Positions 1-6,501 of a DNA stretch of 47,521 nucleotides are shown here, in pieces. The DNA lies in IMG/VR virus record IMGVR_UViG_3300025086_000050, positions 1-47,521 of that record; one strand, written 5' to 3'. This stretch comes from a virus. Each line of letters begins with the position of its first letter. Positions within the stretch are counted from its first letter, which is position 1. The notes beneath the pieces are model-generated. The model was not told the origin of the DNA and searched no databases. It saw nothing but the letters and a program-made list of their open reading frames with translations. A program made the translations under genes and the position numbers.

Positions 1-290
1 GAAATGTAAAGAAAAATTGCTTAGGACAGTCTTCATCATTTAACGTTTTCTTTATAGTATTAGCTATAAAAGCTCCACTCATATTAGAACAGTAGGAAGT
101 CGCTTTAGCATTACAGGGTTCATCTTCAGCATCTGAATCAGAATACCATGTTCTCTTATATTCTTTAAGAGTTGGTTTTCTAAATGTAAACTGATGATAT
201 TCCTCCGCACCCATACGACCATCTATTAAAAGATAAGGTTTATTCTTACCTTTCATAGATTCCTCCGCGGCTTCTAAGCGACTATCCATA
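1..290. repeat. Direct terminal repeat, left copy (circular junction)
   Basis: Matches 47232-47521 end to end with no gap; differs at 8, 27, 32, 136 and 245, so 285 of 290 bases agree. This is the signature of a circular or circularly permuted genome assembled from a mixed population rather than a true terminal repeat, which would be exact. Confidence 0.85.
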
Positions 291-628
291 CTGTCAAACC
301 CTAAAACTACTATGTCACCTTCTCCTATGGGTTTAATGAACTTGGTAAATCTACCATATTGTTCATGTACACGTACTTCTGGGTTTATATTTTCTAAATG
401 TTCACGTAATGCTACTACTTTAGGCTTTTGTATATCCTGATATATGTAGTGGCTTACACCAACATTTTGTATCTCAACTTTATCTAAGTCATACAATACA
501 AATTGCATTGCACCCATTCTTGCTAGTTGAGTAGCTGCGGAACTACCAATAGCTCCGCAACCAAGAATGTGAAAGATTTTATCGTCAAAATCACTGACTA
601 AATGCAAGCTTCTTTCATTAATTCGCAT
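1..628 (-). CDS. E1-like (ThiF/MoeB/UBA superfamily) ubiquitin-like activating enzyme, 3' end cut by window edge
   Basis: Predicted to adenylate the C-terminal glycine of the neighbouring Ubl and pass it on as a thioester. Starting at ATG 628, the translation shows a Rossmann glycine loop GCGAIG (residues 23-28), the acidic DLD at 47-49 and N55, the lysine-bearing QKPK at 67-70 and FDSMDSR at 111-117, in the order expected for E1 enzymes. The usual arginine of the NxxR motif is absent (the sequence is NVGVSH). Cys172 and Cys180, in PCNAKATSYC, are candidate catalytic cysteines. The gene overlaps the end of the JAMM gene by 11 bp, so it is translationally coupled. The last 9 codons lie beyond base 1; they are seen in the second copy at the right end, giving 218 aa in total. 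It is a compact single-domain E1 with no fused E2. Family call is strong; the substrate is inferred from neighbours. Confidence 0.88.
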   Translation of the reverse strand, partial: MRINERSLHLVSDFDDKIFHILGCGAIGSSAATQLARMGAMQFVLYDLDKVEIQNVGVSHYIYQDIQKPKVVALREHLENINPEVRVHEQYGRFTKFIKPIGEGDIVVLGFDSMDSRLEAAEESMKGKNKPYLLIDGRMGAEEYHQFTFRKPTLKEYKRTWYSDSDAEDEPCNAKATSYCSNMSGAFIANTIKKTLNDEDCPKQFFFTF

Positions 629-1535
629 TCTGTTTACTCCCTTCTATGTTTTCAAACATATCATGTGCATGTAGATATAGCAATTCATTATCTATATCTG
701 TTCTATTGCCTTTTGATATCTTCTTTAATACCCTAACATTATATTGCTTTAGTCTTTCATTTATAGATTTTACTCCTTTACGAAAGACTTTTAGCTTTAT
801 AGAACCATCAGTAAAATTATCAGATAATTTATCCATTTCTTCTACACATGCTTCAAATAATGCATCAGGTACTCCTGTTAACTCAAGTTCATTTTCATCT
901 TCCCATAAACCATACGTATAGCCATAATTATAGCCATATCCATGTGCTGGTTTTGGTTGCTTCCATAAATTACCTTGAGTTCCACCATATGTAATAACAC
1001 GTGGTGTTTCTTTAGAACATAACTTTTTAACTTCTGCATCTATTGCATCATTAACATCATGTTCTTCTTGAAGGAAGTTTAATTCTACATTTTCTTCGTG
1101 TAGGAATGGTTTAAAGAATTGAATACGTAATTTATATTCTCTCTTTAAATTAACTACTAAAGATAATGTCCAGTCATCAGCAGGGTGCCCTAATATAGTA
1201 GCATCGTCAGTACCTGACCAAAATGCTCCCATTGTATGATGACTATGCCACCAACAATGCCTTACATCGTTACCATGCTTGCCTATCATTTTAGAATAGT
1301 GAATTGCTAATTGACCACCGTCCATTTCACAATTACTAGCTGATATTTCTTGTTTAAGAATTACAGGGTCTTCTAATATATAATCACCCTCTTCATCTTC
1401 TAAAACAACTAACTGACCACCTATTTCAGACGTAAATTGTCTATAAGCTGATTCAGCATATGCTATGACTTTATCGAAGTTCTCGTGTGATATCCAGAAC
1501 TTTTTGTTTTTATTATTTTCAGGTTTAGTATTCAT
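618..1535 (-). CDS. JAB/MPN (JAMM) metallopeptidase, deubiquitinase-like
   Basis: Predicted zinc isopeptidase that would mature the Ubl by trimming its two-residue tail and/or remove it from targets. It is 305 aa from ATG 1535, which overlaps the stop of the E2 gene and sits behind an AGGAAGGTG ribosome site; a longer in-frame start at 1616 lies inside the E2 gene and is unlikely. The JAMM signature is intact: Glu37 in SEIGG, then His97-x-His99-x7-Ser107-x2-Asp110 (HSHHTMGAFWSGTD). The C-terminal half (about 160-305) has a Tyr/Gly-rich YGYNYGYTYG stretch and a helical tail I do not recognise. It sits between E2 and E1 in one operon. Catalytic family is near certain; cleavage specificity is inferred. 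Confidence 0.9.
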   Translation of the reverse strand: MNTKPENNKNKKFWISHENFDKVIAYAESAYRQFTSEIGGQLVVLEDEEGDYILEDPVILKQEISASNCEMDGGQLAIHYSKMIGKHGNDVRHCWWHSHHTMGAFWSGTDDATILGHPADDWTLSLVVNLKREYKLRIQFFKPFLHEENVELNFLQEEHDVNDAIDAEVKKLCSKETPRVITYGGTQGNLWKQPKPAHGYGYNYGYTYGLWEDENELELTGVPDALFEACVEEMDKLSDNFTDGSIKLKVFRKGVKSINERLKQYNVRVLKKISKGNRTDIDNELLYLHAHDMFENIEGSKQNAN

Positions 1536-3333
1536 ACCTAACACCTTCCTCTCTCCCGTTAAGGAATTTATTATATGTCCAATAATCTTCTCTAGCTGAC
1601 ACATATCTTTGTGCATATAGCCAAGAATAGTGATTATTTTCTATATCGTTATTTGTTAATTTACTAATAGCTTCTTCAAAGCCCATGTTTTCAGTTTGTA
1701 ATGCTAGCTCTTCATACATTTGTTTATTGTCCATATATACTTTATTTAATACAAAACCACGTGCATACATTTCATACATTAAGACAATATTATGTTCATT
1801 AGGTCCTGTTAATATAAAATTATCTACAATTTCACGATAATCATTCCAGTCTCTAACGTCAATAAATGAACCAAAAGTACGTTCTATAGTTCTACGTTTG
1901 AATTTATTAATACTTTTAAAGTAATATAAATCAGCAAACATTTCATATATTTTGCTAGTATCTACTTCACCATCTAAATGCGTACATAGTATATTAAATG
2001 CTTGTACCCAATTGGAATCAGCTACATCTGCCCATGATACTTTATCTGTATTAAGCCTTGCATATGTTCTACATGTTTCTGTAATAGCACATCCATTGCA
2101 AAACTTATCAAGAAAGCTTGATTTTTCATCAGCATTAGCATGCTTGATATATTTAAAACATGTTCCACTACTACCTGATATATGAGCTCTTACATCTGCA
2201 TCCCATTCTTCTCTAACTCCAAATGATACTTTAGATAGATTGTTTAATGGAGATGTAACTCCTACTGAAAATGAATTAGCCCATATATTAAGATACATTT
2301 TAAGTAATGTAATATTACCTTGAAATATAGCTCCATATATATCATTACCTAGTTCACCTAAGCAAATATTCCCATTGCCATACGTGTTGAAATGATTTAC
2401 CATATTAGTTCCGCTATATGTATCAGTAGTATATACAAATGGATGCTCTATTCCATATAAATGTGGAAATTTATGAGCCGCTGTTCCAACATGTTCAGTT
2501 TTAACCATATGTTGACCTTTTGCTATTCTGCGATGATTTGTAACCAATGTTACTAAATCTACAGTAAAACATACTACTAATTTACCATAAGGCAATTCAG
2601 CATATTCTCTACTCATATCAGCATTAGTTACATTGATTCTTACATCATCTAATAACACTCTTATATTAATAAACCATTTAGCTGGATTAGATTCTCCAAA
2701 ATGGTCATATTTAATATTATTAGCGTGTTCTATATTTTCATACATTACTGTGTTCCATACACCAGCAATTTCATTATTTTCATTAATCTCAGGATATAAT
2801 CTACCAACTTTATCGGTTCTAGCATCATCATAGTTGCCACCACGATATCCTCTTAATGTTCTTCCGAAATGTGGAATAGGACTAATATCTACTTTAACAT
2901 TATCATATTCTGTTGTAAAACTATTTAACAATTGATATAATAATCCTTTTGCTTCATTTAAATCTTCATCACTATAAAGCTCTGTTCCATCTTTTCGATA
3001 ACGATATAACATATTATCAAGTTTATGTAATGAATCTTGAAAGTTTTGATATCGCCAGTTATTTCTTTCTAATAGTTTATGAATACTATTAGCTCCGCGT
3101 CTCTTTTTCCAATGTGGATATAAAACGTTATTTATACTTTTTTTAAGTTTATTATATGTTCCTGGTTGCCATCTAGCACTTCTAGTAGCTACTAAATCCA
3201 TTTCATATTGTTCATTAAACTTAGCTAATTGTTCTGAAAATTCAGCGAATCCTGATAATTGTTGATAGTTTAAATGACTTAAATCTAAATCAGGTGTCTC
3301 TGGTTGTTCTGTAAAATCAAATGAATATTGCAT
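1525..3333 (-). CDS. Large E2-like (UBC fold) ubiquitin-conjugating protein with extra N- and C-terminal regions
   Basis: A 602-aa protein whose centre reads as a prokaryotic E2. Hydrophobic strands at about 219-265 are followed by HP at 297-298 (the HPN position of E2s), then GNICLGEL with the candidate catalytic Cys324, then a long amphipathic helix to about 356. Residues 1-200 are helical and charged, and unrecognised. Residues 412-421 hold a Cys-x2-Cys-x5-Cys cluster that could bind metal; the rest is helical and unrecognised. Its length is far above the 140-180 aa of a bare E2, so it is a fusion. Its place between Ubl and JAMM supports the role. The ATG at 3333 is preceded by AAAGGAGT. 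The E2 call rests on motif and context, not on an alignment. Confidence 0.72.
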   Translation of the reverse strand: MQYSFDFTEQPETPDLDLSHLNYQQLSGFAEFSEQLAKFNEQYEMDLVATRSARWQPGTYNKLKKSINNVLYPHWKKRRGANSIHKLLERNNWRYQNFQDSLHKLDNMLYRYRKDGTELYSDEDLNEAKGLLYQLLNSFTTEYDNVKVDISPIPHFGRTLRGYRGGNYDDARTDKVGRLYPEINENNEIAGVWNTVMYENIEHANNIKYDHFGESNPAKWFINIRVLLDDVRINVTNADMSREYAELPYGKLVVCFTVDLVTLVTNHRRIAKGQHMVKTEHVGTAAHKFPHLYGIEHPFVYTTDTYSGTNMVNHFNTYGNGNICLGELGNDIYGAIFQGNITLLKMYLNIWANSFSVGVTSPLNNLSKVSFGVREEWDADVRAHISGSSGTCFKYIKHANADEKSSFLDKFCNGCAITETCRTYARLNTDKVSWADVADSNWVQAFNILCTHLDGEVDTSKIYEMFADLYYFKSINKFKRRTIERTFGSFIDVRDWNDYREIVDNFILTGPNEHNIVLMYEMYARGFVLNKVYMDNKQMYEELALQTENMGFEEAISKLTNNDIENNHYSWLYAQRYVSAREDYWTYNKFLNGREEGVRYEY

Positions 3334-3356
3334 TTTTATTTACTCCTTTATTTATC

Positions 3357-3414
3357 TCAGGGGAGATTGTATCACACATCTATCTCGATAGGAAAGGATA
3401 AGTATCCCCCCTGA
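3357..3414 (-). other. Structured inverted-repeat element between Ubl and E2 (58 nt)
   Basis: Seven-base arms TCAGGGG (3357-3363) and CCCCTGA (3408-3414) enclose hairpins CTAT-CTCG-ATAG (3380-3391) and GGAT-AAGT-ATCC (3396-3407). It lies just upstream of the E2 ribosome site in the leftward transcript. It belongs to the stem-element family of this arm. An alternative ATCTC/GAGAT pairing overlaps its left arm. Confidence 0.45.
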
Positions 3415-3431
3415 TGTATTCTAGTATTATT

Positions 3432-3565
3432 CAAATAAGCTGATTAAGGATTATAGGGCGTGACTTGACTATCTATTGCTAATTTTCCATTGACTCATTA
3501 TAATGGAGTCTGGACCATAGCTCAATGTACTGTGCGTTTCCTATTCCTTAAAAGAACCTTATTTG
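3432..3565 (-). other. Structured inverted-repeat element between Ubl and E2 (134 nt, nested stems)
   Basis: Outer arms CAAATAAG (3432-3439) and CTTATTTG (3558-3565) are perfect. Inside, TTAAGGA (3444-3450) and ATAGG (3453-3457) pair with CCTAT (3540-3544) and TCCTTAA (3545-3551), with a 2-nt bulge. Deeper in, GACTC (3491-3495) pairs with GAGTC (3505-3509) around an ATTATAATG loop. No ORF covers this. It could be an RNA processing or attenuation element that sets the Ubl to E2 ratio. Confidence 0.5.
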
Positions 3566-3580
3566 TACCCAATGTGATAA

Positions 3581-3838
3581 TTACTGATTACCACCTCTTT
3601 TATTACCTGCAACATGAACAACTCTATCATCTTCAGCAATTGGTGTTGCATCAGAAGAGTCAACATCATTTACACAAATATGACCTGATAATCCTAACTC
3701 TTCTCTTAATGCTCCAACTGTATTTGCTGCATTATTTTCAGTTGCTGCCATTACTACTCTTGTTGGTTGTAATGTCATTGTACCATTCATTAGTTGAATA
3801 GTTGTTTCTGTTGTAGTTACTACTGTTTCTGTAGCCAT
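3581..3838 (-). CDS. Ubiquitin-like beta-grasp modifier (ThiS/MoaD/Ub-like) with C-terminal Gly-Gly-Asn-Gln
   Basis: An 85-aa protein predicted to be the modifier that E1 activates and E2 conjugates. Residues 14-30 and 52-78 give the alternating strands of a beta-grasp fold, and VGALREELGL (41-50) is the central helix. The segment from DVDSSDATPIAEDDRVVHV to the end reads like ThiS/MoaD and Ubl tails. It ends Lys80-Arg81-Gly82-Gly83-Asn84-Gln85, so a GG terminus would be exposed only after removal of two residues, a natural job for the adjacent JAMM. The first ten residues are Thr-rich. The ATG is 2 bp after the upstream stop, with the ribosome site inside that gene (AGAAAGAGAG). It is the first cassette gene in transcription order. 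Its distance from sulfur-carrier paralogues is untested, but E2 and JAMM argue for conjugation rather than sulfur transfer. Confidence 0.82.
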   Translation of the reverse strand: MATETVVTTTETTIQLMNGTMTLQPTRVVMAATENNAANTVGALREELGLSGHICVNDVDSSDATPIAEDDRVVHVAGNKRGGNQ

Positions 3839-3840
3839 CT

Positions 3841-4014
3841 TTATTTACTCTCTTTCTCATCTTGCGATGAATTGTGAGAACTCTTGTTCTCGTGATTAAT
3901 CAATAATATGCTAGATGCCATATCTACCATATTTACGCGTTCTTGCTTATTATATTTTAACTGTTTAAGCAATTTCTTGCCTTTTTCAGTCAATCCATAT
4001 AATTTTTCTGACAT
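3841..4014 (-). CDS. Small hypothetical protein upstream of the Ubl (57 aa)
   Basis: ATG 4014 follows the 64-aa gene by 2 bp, with AGAGGAAT as ribosome site, and its stop is 2 bp before the Ubl start, so it is tightly coupled to the cassette. The N-terminus YGLTEKGKKLLKQLK looks like the end of a winged-helix or phage regulatory small protein. The C-terminus is polar and Ser/Asn/Glu-rich, probably disordered. I cannot assign a function; a regulator or substrate of the conjugation system are both possible. Confidence 0.7.
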   Translation of the reverse strand: MSEKLYGLTEKGKKLLKQLKYNKQERVNMVDMASSILLINHENKSSHNSSQDEKESK

Positions 4015-4016
4015 AC

Positions 4017-4211
4017 TTATTCCTCCTCTACTTGTATGTTCATTTTATCTACTAAAAATAACAATACCGCTATTTCAAAGAAATCATCATGACTAACACC
4101 TTCAGCACTATCTATAATAATTAATGCTTTTTTTAGTGTTTTATTGTTCATTCTATCTACTTTCTTCTTAAATACGTGATATTGTTCCATAACACTTACT
4201 ACTTTTTCCAT
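4017..4211 (-). CDS. Small hypothetical helical protein (64 aa)
   Basis: Starts at ATG 4211 behind AAGGAGCAGT, 10 bp after the HNH gene. Basic N-terminal half (KKKVDRMNNKTLKKA) and a hydrophobic helix EIAVLLFLVDKM near residues 47-58, ending in an acidic tail. The hydrophobic stretch is too short and too charged at its edges to call a membrane segment. Part of the operon leading into the Ubl. Function unknown. Confidence 0.68.
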   Translation of the reverse strand: MEKVVSVMEQYHVFKKKVDRMNNKTLKKALIIIDSAEGVSHDDFFEIAVLLFLVDKMNIQVEEE

Positions 4212-4221
4212 ACTGCTCCTT

Positions 4222-4791
4222 CTAAAGATAGTAGATACCTTTATCTTTATTAAAGCTTAATTTTCCACCATTTTTCATTAATATAGGAAATAATTTTTCA
4301 ACAGATTTATGTGCTAAAGCATGACTGCTAGCATTACATAGCCATAAATTGTCAATATTATTATTAGTTTTAACACAATCGATATGATGGACAAATTCAT
4401 CTTTCTTTAATTGTCTACCTAAATGTTGTTCCATTACATATCTATGTTTATAAACCCATTGTCCTTTATACCTATTATCCCATATTCTTTTATATACATA
4501 GCCATCTTTCTTTACTCTCCAACCATCTTTATATACTTTTCTTTTATTCATATACATTTGCATATATTGTTGGCATTTTTTAGTACAATATGCTCTTTTA
4601 TTATTTAAAGCATCTAATCTTTGTGGACATGTATCACCACATACAGAACATTCTGTTATTCTATATGTAGTATGCTGAAATGGTCTAATAGCATCTTTAC
4701 TAATAGATTTTACCTTAATAGTATAAGTGCCATTATAATTATCTTTAACATGATTATCTACATCTTTGTTAATTAATTGATTAATTGTCAT
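4222..4791 (-). CDS. HNH endonuclease (HNH_3/homing type) with N-terminal zinc knuckle
   Basis: A 189-aa protein. Cys residues CSVCGDTC and CTKKC (about 48-75) form a zinc-binding knuckle. The HNH core is FVHHIDCVKTNNNIDNLWLC (about 133-152), with HH as catalytic histidines and N-x-x-x-N-I-x-N typical of HNH_3 homing nucleases. A YVYKRIWDNRYKGQWVYKHRYVME segment before it matches the usual DNA-binding lead-in of that family. It stands directly upstream of the Ubl-cassette genes. ATG 4791 is preceded by AAAGGAGT. It may be a free-standing mobile gene that arrived in this gap; no intron is seen around it. Confidence 0.85.
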   Translation of the reverse strand: MTINQLINKDVDNHVKDNYNGTYTIKVKSISKDAIRPFQHTTYRITECSVCGDTCPQRLDALNNKRAYCTKKCQQYMQMYMNKRKVYKDGWRVKKDGYVYKRIWDNRYKGQWVYKHRYVMEQHLGRQLKKDEFVHHIDCVKTNNNIDNLWLCNASSHALAHKSVEKLFPILMKNGGKLSFNKDKGIYYL

Positions 4792-4826
4792 TACTACTCC
4801 TTTGCGTATTTATTTAGCGTGTTTAT

Positions 4827-4905
4827 ATTAATTAAGTAGCAGTTATATACTGATATATCACAAAATGGATATATTGCGTGTTCAGCATGCTGCTACTTAA
4901 TTAAT
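4827..4905 (-). other. Structured inverted-repeat element upstream of HNH gene (79 nt, 16-bp closing stem)
   Basis: The best of the family: perfect 16-nt arms at 4827-4842 and 4890-4905 (core AAGTAGCAG / CTGCTACTT). Inside, CTGA/TCAG and ATATATC/GATATAT can pair. The short word ATATTGCGTG within it recurs in the element at 40665-40724. It is followed in the leftward transcript by an AAACACG motif (4818-4824, minus) and the HNH ribosome site. Confidence 0.6.
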
Positions 4906-4917
4906 TGTTTAATTGAG

Positions 4918-5023
4918 GTAGAGAGCTAAGTTTTGTGTTAATTGCGACTCAGCTCTCTTTTTCAGAGTATCAAAAGGGTCATAATATCTAGACCTGGCAT
5001 ATCTCACGATGGATGCTCTCTAC
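4918..5023 (-). other. Structured element with two competing stems (106 nt)
   Basis: GTAGAGAGC (4918-4926) can pair with GCTCTCTAC (5015-5023), closing a 106-nt element, or as AGAGAGCT (4920-4927) with AGCTCTCT (4951-4958). GGTC/GACC (4978-4981 and 4991-4994) forms a small inner hairpin. The local hairpin is followed by five T on the + strand, but no + strand gene is present here. On the transcribed minus strand the two left arms would compete for one right arm. Confidence 0.4.
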
Positions 5024-5035
5024 TCCGTCAGTAAG

Positions 5036-5587
5036 TTATATAAATGGCCAGAGTATAACCTCTAATATACTTGGTTGATATTTAATAATACCTATCATTA
5101 AATACCCTATAAATAGCCAACCTATTAAATAAGTTAACTCTTCATCTGTCCAGCTACTACACCATCTTTTAAATCTAGTTAATCGTGATGGTTTAGCTTT
5201 TTCCCATACTTTATTCATAAAGTCATCTCCTACTTTTAATGCTCTGTTTTCTTCTTCTATTTTCTTATAGAACTTTTCCCAATGCTCTACTTCTTCATCA
5301 GTTAATGGTTCAACAAATAACCGTTGTAATGGGGTTCGTTCTATATCATCTCTACCAACTGTATGAGTCAATGAATACTCATTATACTCATCTTCTTCTT
5401 CTCCAAATGTAAGTGATACAGGTGGATAATCAGGTGACCAACAATCATCACATGTTTTATGGTCTACGACACAATCACTAACATCATGTCCATTAGCTTG
5501 TAGTTCCATTACTGCATCTTCCATAGTTTCAGGAATATCATCACATTCTGCTTTTAATTCACCATCCTTATAATACTTCCAAGCCAT
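5036..5587 (-). CDS. Acidic protein with C-terminal membrane segment (183 aa)
   Basis: Start chosen at ATG 5587 (MAWKYYKDGEL), which has AAAGGCGG 6 bp upstream; the longer start at 5611 overlaps the 41-aa gene. Residues 1-115 are strongly acidic with a DHKTCDDCW Cys pair near 50. Residues about 150-183 (YLIGWLFIGYLMIGII and EVILWPFI) are hydrophobic and likely a tail anchor, so the bulk would face the cytoplasm. Early-operon position suggests a host-takeover role, but no family is recognised. Confidence 0.7.
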   Translation of the reverse strand: MAWKYYKDGELKAECDDIPETMEDAVMELQANGHDVSDCVVDHKTCDDCWSPDYPPVSLTFGEEEDEYNEYSLTHTVGRDDIERTPLQRLFVEPLTDEEVEHWEKFYKKIEEENRALKVGDDFMNKVWEKAKPSRLTRFKRWCSSWTDEELTYLIGWLFIGYLMIGIIKYQPSILEVILWPFI

Positions 5588-5588
5588 A

Positions 5589-5714
5589 TTAAACCGCCTT
5601 TCTTTTAGCATTTCTCGCTTTTATACGTGCTATTTGTGCAGGGGTTCTACCATGCTGTTTAAGATAAGTATTTTTCTTTTGCCTATCCATTTTAATTTGC
5701 TTACTATTTCTCAT
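5589..5714 (-). CDS. Small basic hypothetical protein (41 aa)
   Basis: Reads MRNSKQIKMDRQKK... ending RIKARNAKRKAV, with stop TAA 2 bp before the next ATG, so it is coupled to the 183-aa gene. About 40 percent of residues are Lys/Arg/Gln and it is probably nucleic-acid binding. The middle RTPAQIARIKARN looks like a short helical repeat. ATG 5714 has GGAAATAGC upstream. Confidence 0.6.
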   Translation of the reverse strand: MRNSKQIKMDRQKKNTYLKQHGRTPAQIARIKARNAKRKAV

Positions 5715-5737
5715 AATGCTATTTCCTTATGCTATGA

Positions 5738-5814
5738 AGAGATGCCAATAGTCAGATGAGTTACTAATAGCTAAACTACTAATCATCCCGGTTATCAGCC
5801 AATAAGACATCTCT
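5738..5814 (-). other. Structured inverted-repeat element (77 nt)
   Basis: Arms AGAGATG (5738-5744) and CATCTCT (5808-5814) form a 7-bp closing stem; GATGA and TCATC pair inside it. The 7-bp closing stem and length of 77 nt resemble a tRNA outline, but no T-arm GGTTC or usable anticodon arm is present. It precedes the 41-aa gene in the leftward transcript. Confidence 0.4.
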
Positions 5815-5851
5815 CCTGTTTATATTTACGTGTTTATTATTAAAAAAATTA

Positions 5852-5976
5852 AAACTACCTAAAAGTTTCTACAGCAGTTATTGTGGCCACTCTGCCTCTA
5901 TGACGACACCCATATAACACCTCTTGGGGCAAATAATTACATATATGATTGCTTGACTGTCTCTTTTAGGTAGTTT
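5852..5976 (-). other. Structured inverted-repeat element (125 nt, 13-bp closing stem)
   Basis: Perfect arms AAACTACCTAAAA (5852-5864) and TTTTAGGTAGTTT (5964-5976). The interior is less AT-rich than its surroundings and contains CCTCTTGGGG and GGCC-type short pairings. No ORF covers it. It lies just downstream of the 61-aa gene in the leftward transcript. Confidence 0.55.
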
Positions 5977-6044
5977 ATTTAAATCTAAATTTTAGACAGT
6001 TTAAAGTCATATCTAGGACTATCAAGAAAGAGTATTTATAATAT

Positions 6045-6230
6045 TTATACTGGATTTAATTCATTCGATTCTCTCCTTTTATTTATCGTTTTTATGTATG
6101 CATCTTTTATTCTCTCTTTATACTGCTTAAGAGTATACTCTAAATGCTTAATTCTTTTTTCTTGCTCAATACAACAACTACAACAATGTTCAAAATTTGT
6201 AGGCTCTTTATGCCTTGGTTTATCTGCCAT
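6045..6230 (-). CDS. Small Cys-cluster, coiled-coil protein (61 aa)
   Basis: MADKPRHKEP start with AGGAGAT upstream. CCSCC at residues 16-20 could bind metal. Residues 22-50 (KRIKHLEYTLKQYKERIKDAY) form an amphipathic coiled coil. No family recognised. Codon use and ribosome site support a real gene. Confidence 0.62.
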   Translation of the reverse strand: MADKPRHKEPTNFEHCCSCCIEQEKRIKHLEYTLKQYKERIKDAYIKTINKRRESNELNPV

Positions 6231-6319
6231 TATGTATATCTCCTATTTATTAAAATCTGCAATTATGTATAAACATATTAAAAAAGAACAGTTTATCTAC
6301 ATGTTCAGGTAGTAAGTGA

Positions 6320-6484
6320 TTACTCATCAGAACTGTCTTCATAAGCTTTAACAAGCTCAATCAAACCAGAAATCAATGGCGATGCTTTCACTCTATAACT
6401 TGAATGAATACGACATATCTTTCTACTATGTTCTAATTGCTTTTTGAGTAATTCATTTTCTTTAATTAACTCTTTTTTAAGCAT
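6320..6484 (-). CDS. Small coiled-coil hypothetical protein (54 aa)
   Basis: ATG 6484 after AAAAGGATAAA. The first 20 residues (MLKKELIKENELLKKQLEH) are a heptad-like coiled coil, followed by a Ser/Ile-rich helix and an acidic end (EDSSDE). No family recognised. Confidence 0.6.
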   Translation of the reverse strand: MLKKELIKENELLKKQLEHSRKICRIHSSYRVKASPLISGLIELVKAYEDSSDE

Positions 6485-6501
6485 TTTATCCTTTTATTAT
6501 T

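Larger units (their letters stand above)
5715..6044. other. 330-bp gene-free gap holding two structured elements
   Basis: No ORF with a ribosome site is seen. The gap holds the stem elements at 5738-5814 and 5852-5976, an AAACACG motif between them (5829-5835, minus) and AT-rich sequence at 5977-6044 with only short imperfect repeats. Confidence 0.6.

Noticed and set aside
1-290. True terminal repeat or integration attachment site
   Set aside because: Five mismatches, coding sequence throughout and no integrase anywhere; the circular-junction reading is simpler.
1-628. E1 as a thiamin/molybdopterin (ThiF/MoeB) biosynthesis gene
   Set aside because: No CxxC zinc pairs of MoeB and no sulfur-transfer partner nearby, while E2-like and JAMM genes are adjacent.
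3490-3801. Plus-strand ORF of 103 aa opposite the Ubl
   Set aside because: Leu/His-rich shadow of the Ubl gene without ribosome site, against the direction of the operon.
618-3838. Direct identity with Bil, CBASS Cap2/Cap3 or PRTRC cassettes
   Set aside because: The gene set is similar but the E2 is a 602-aa fusion, no CD-NTase or ParB-like gene is present, and the carrier is a phage; naming it as one of these would need a tree.
5738-5814. Possible tRNA (7-bp closing stem, 77 nt)
   Set aside because: No GGTTCRA T-arm, no D-arm consensus and no anticodon stem on either strand; kept only as a structured element.
4827-5976. Stem elements as hammerhead or twister ribozymes
   Set aside because: No CUGAUGA/GAAA core or twister consensus was found by eye in any of them.
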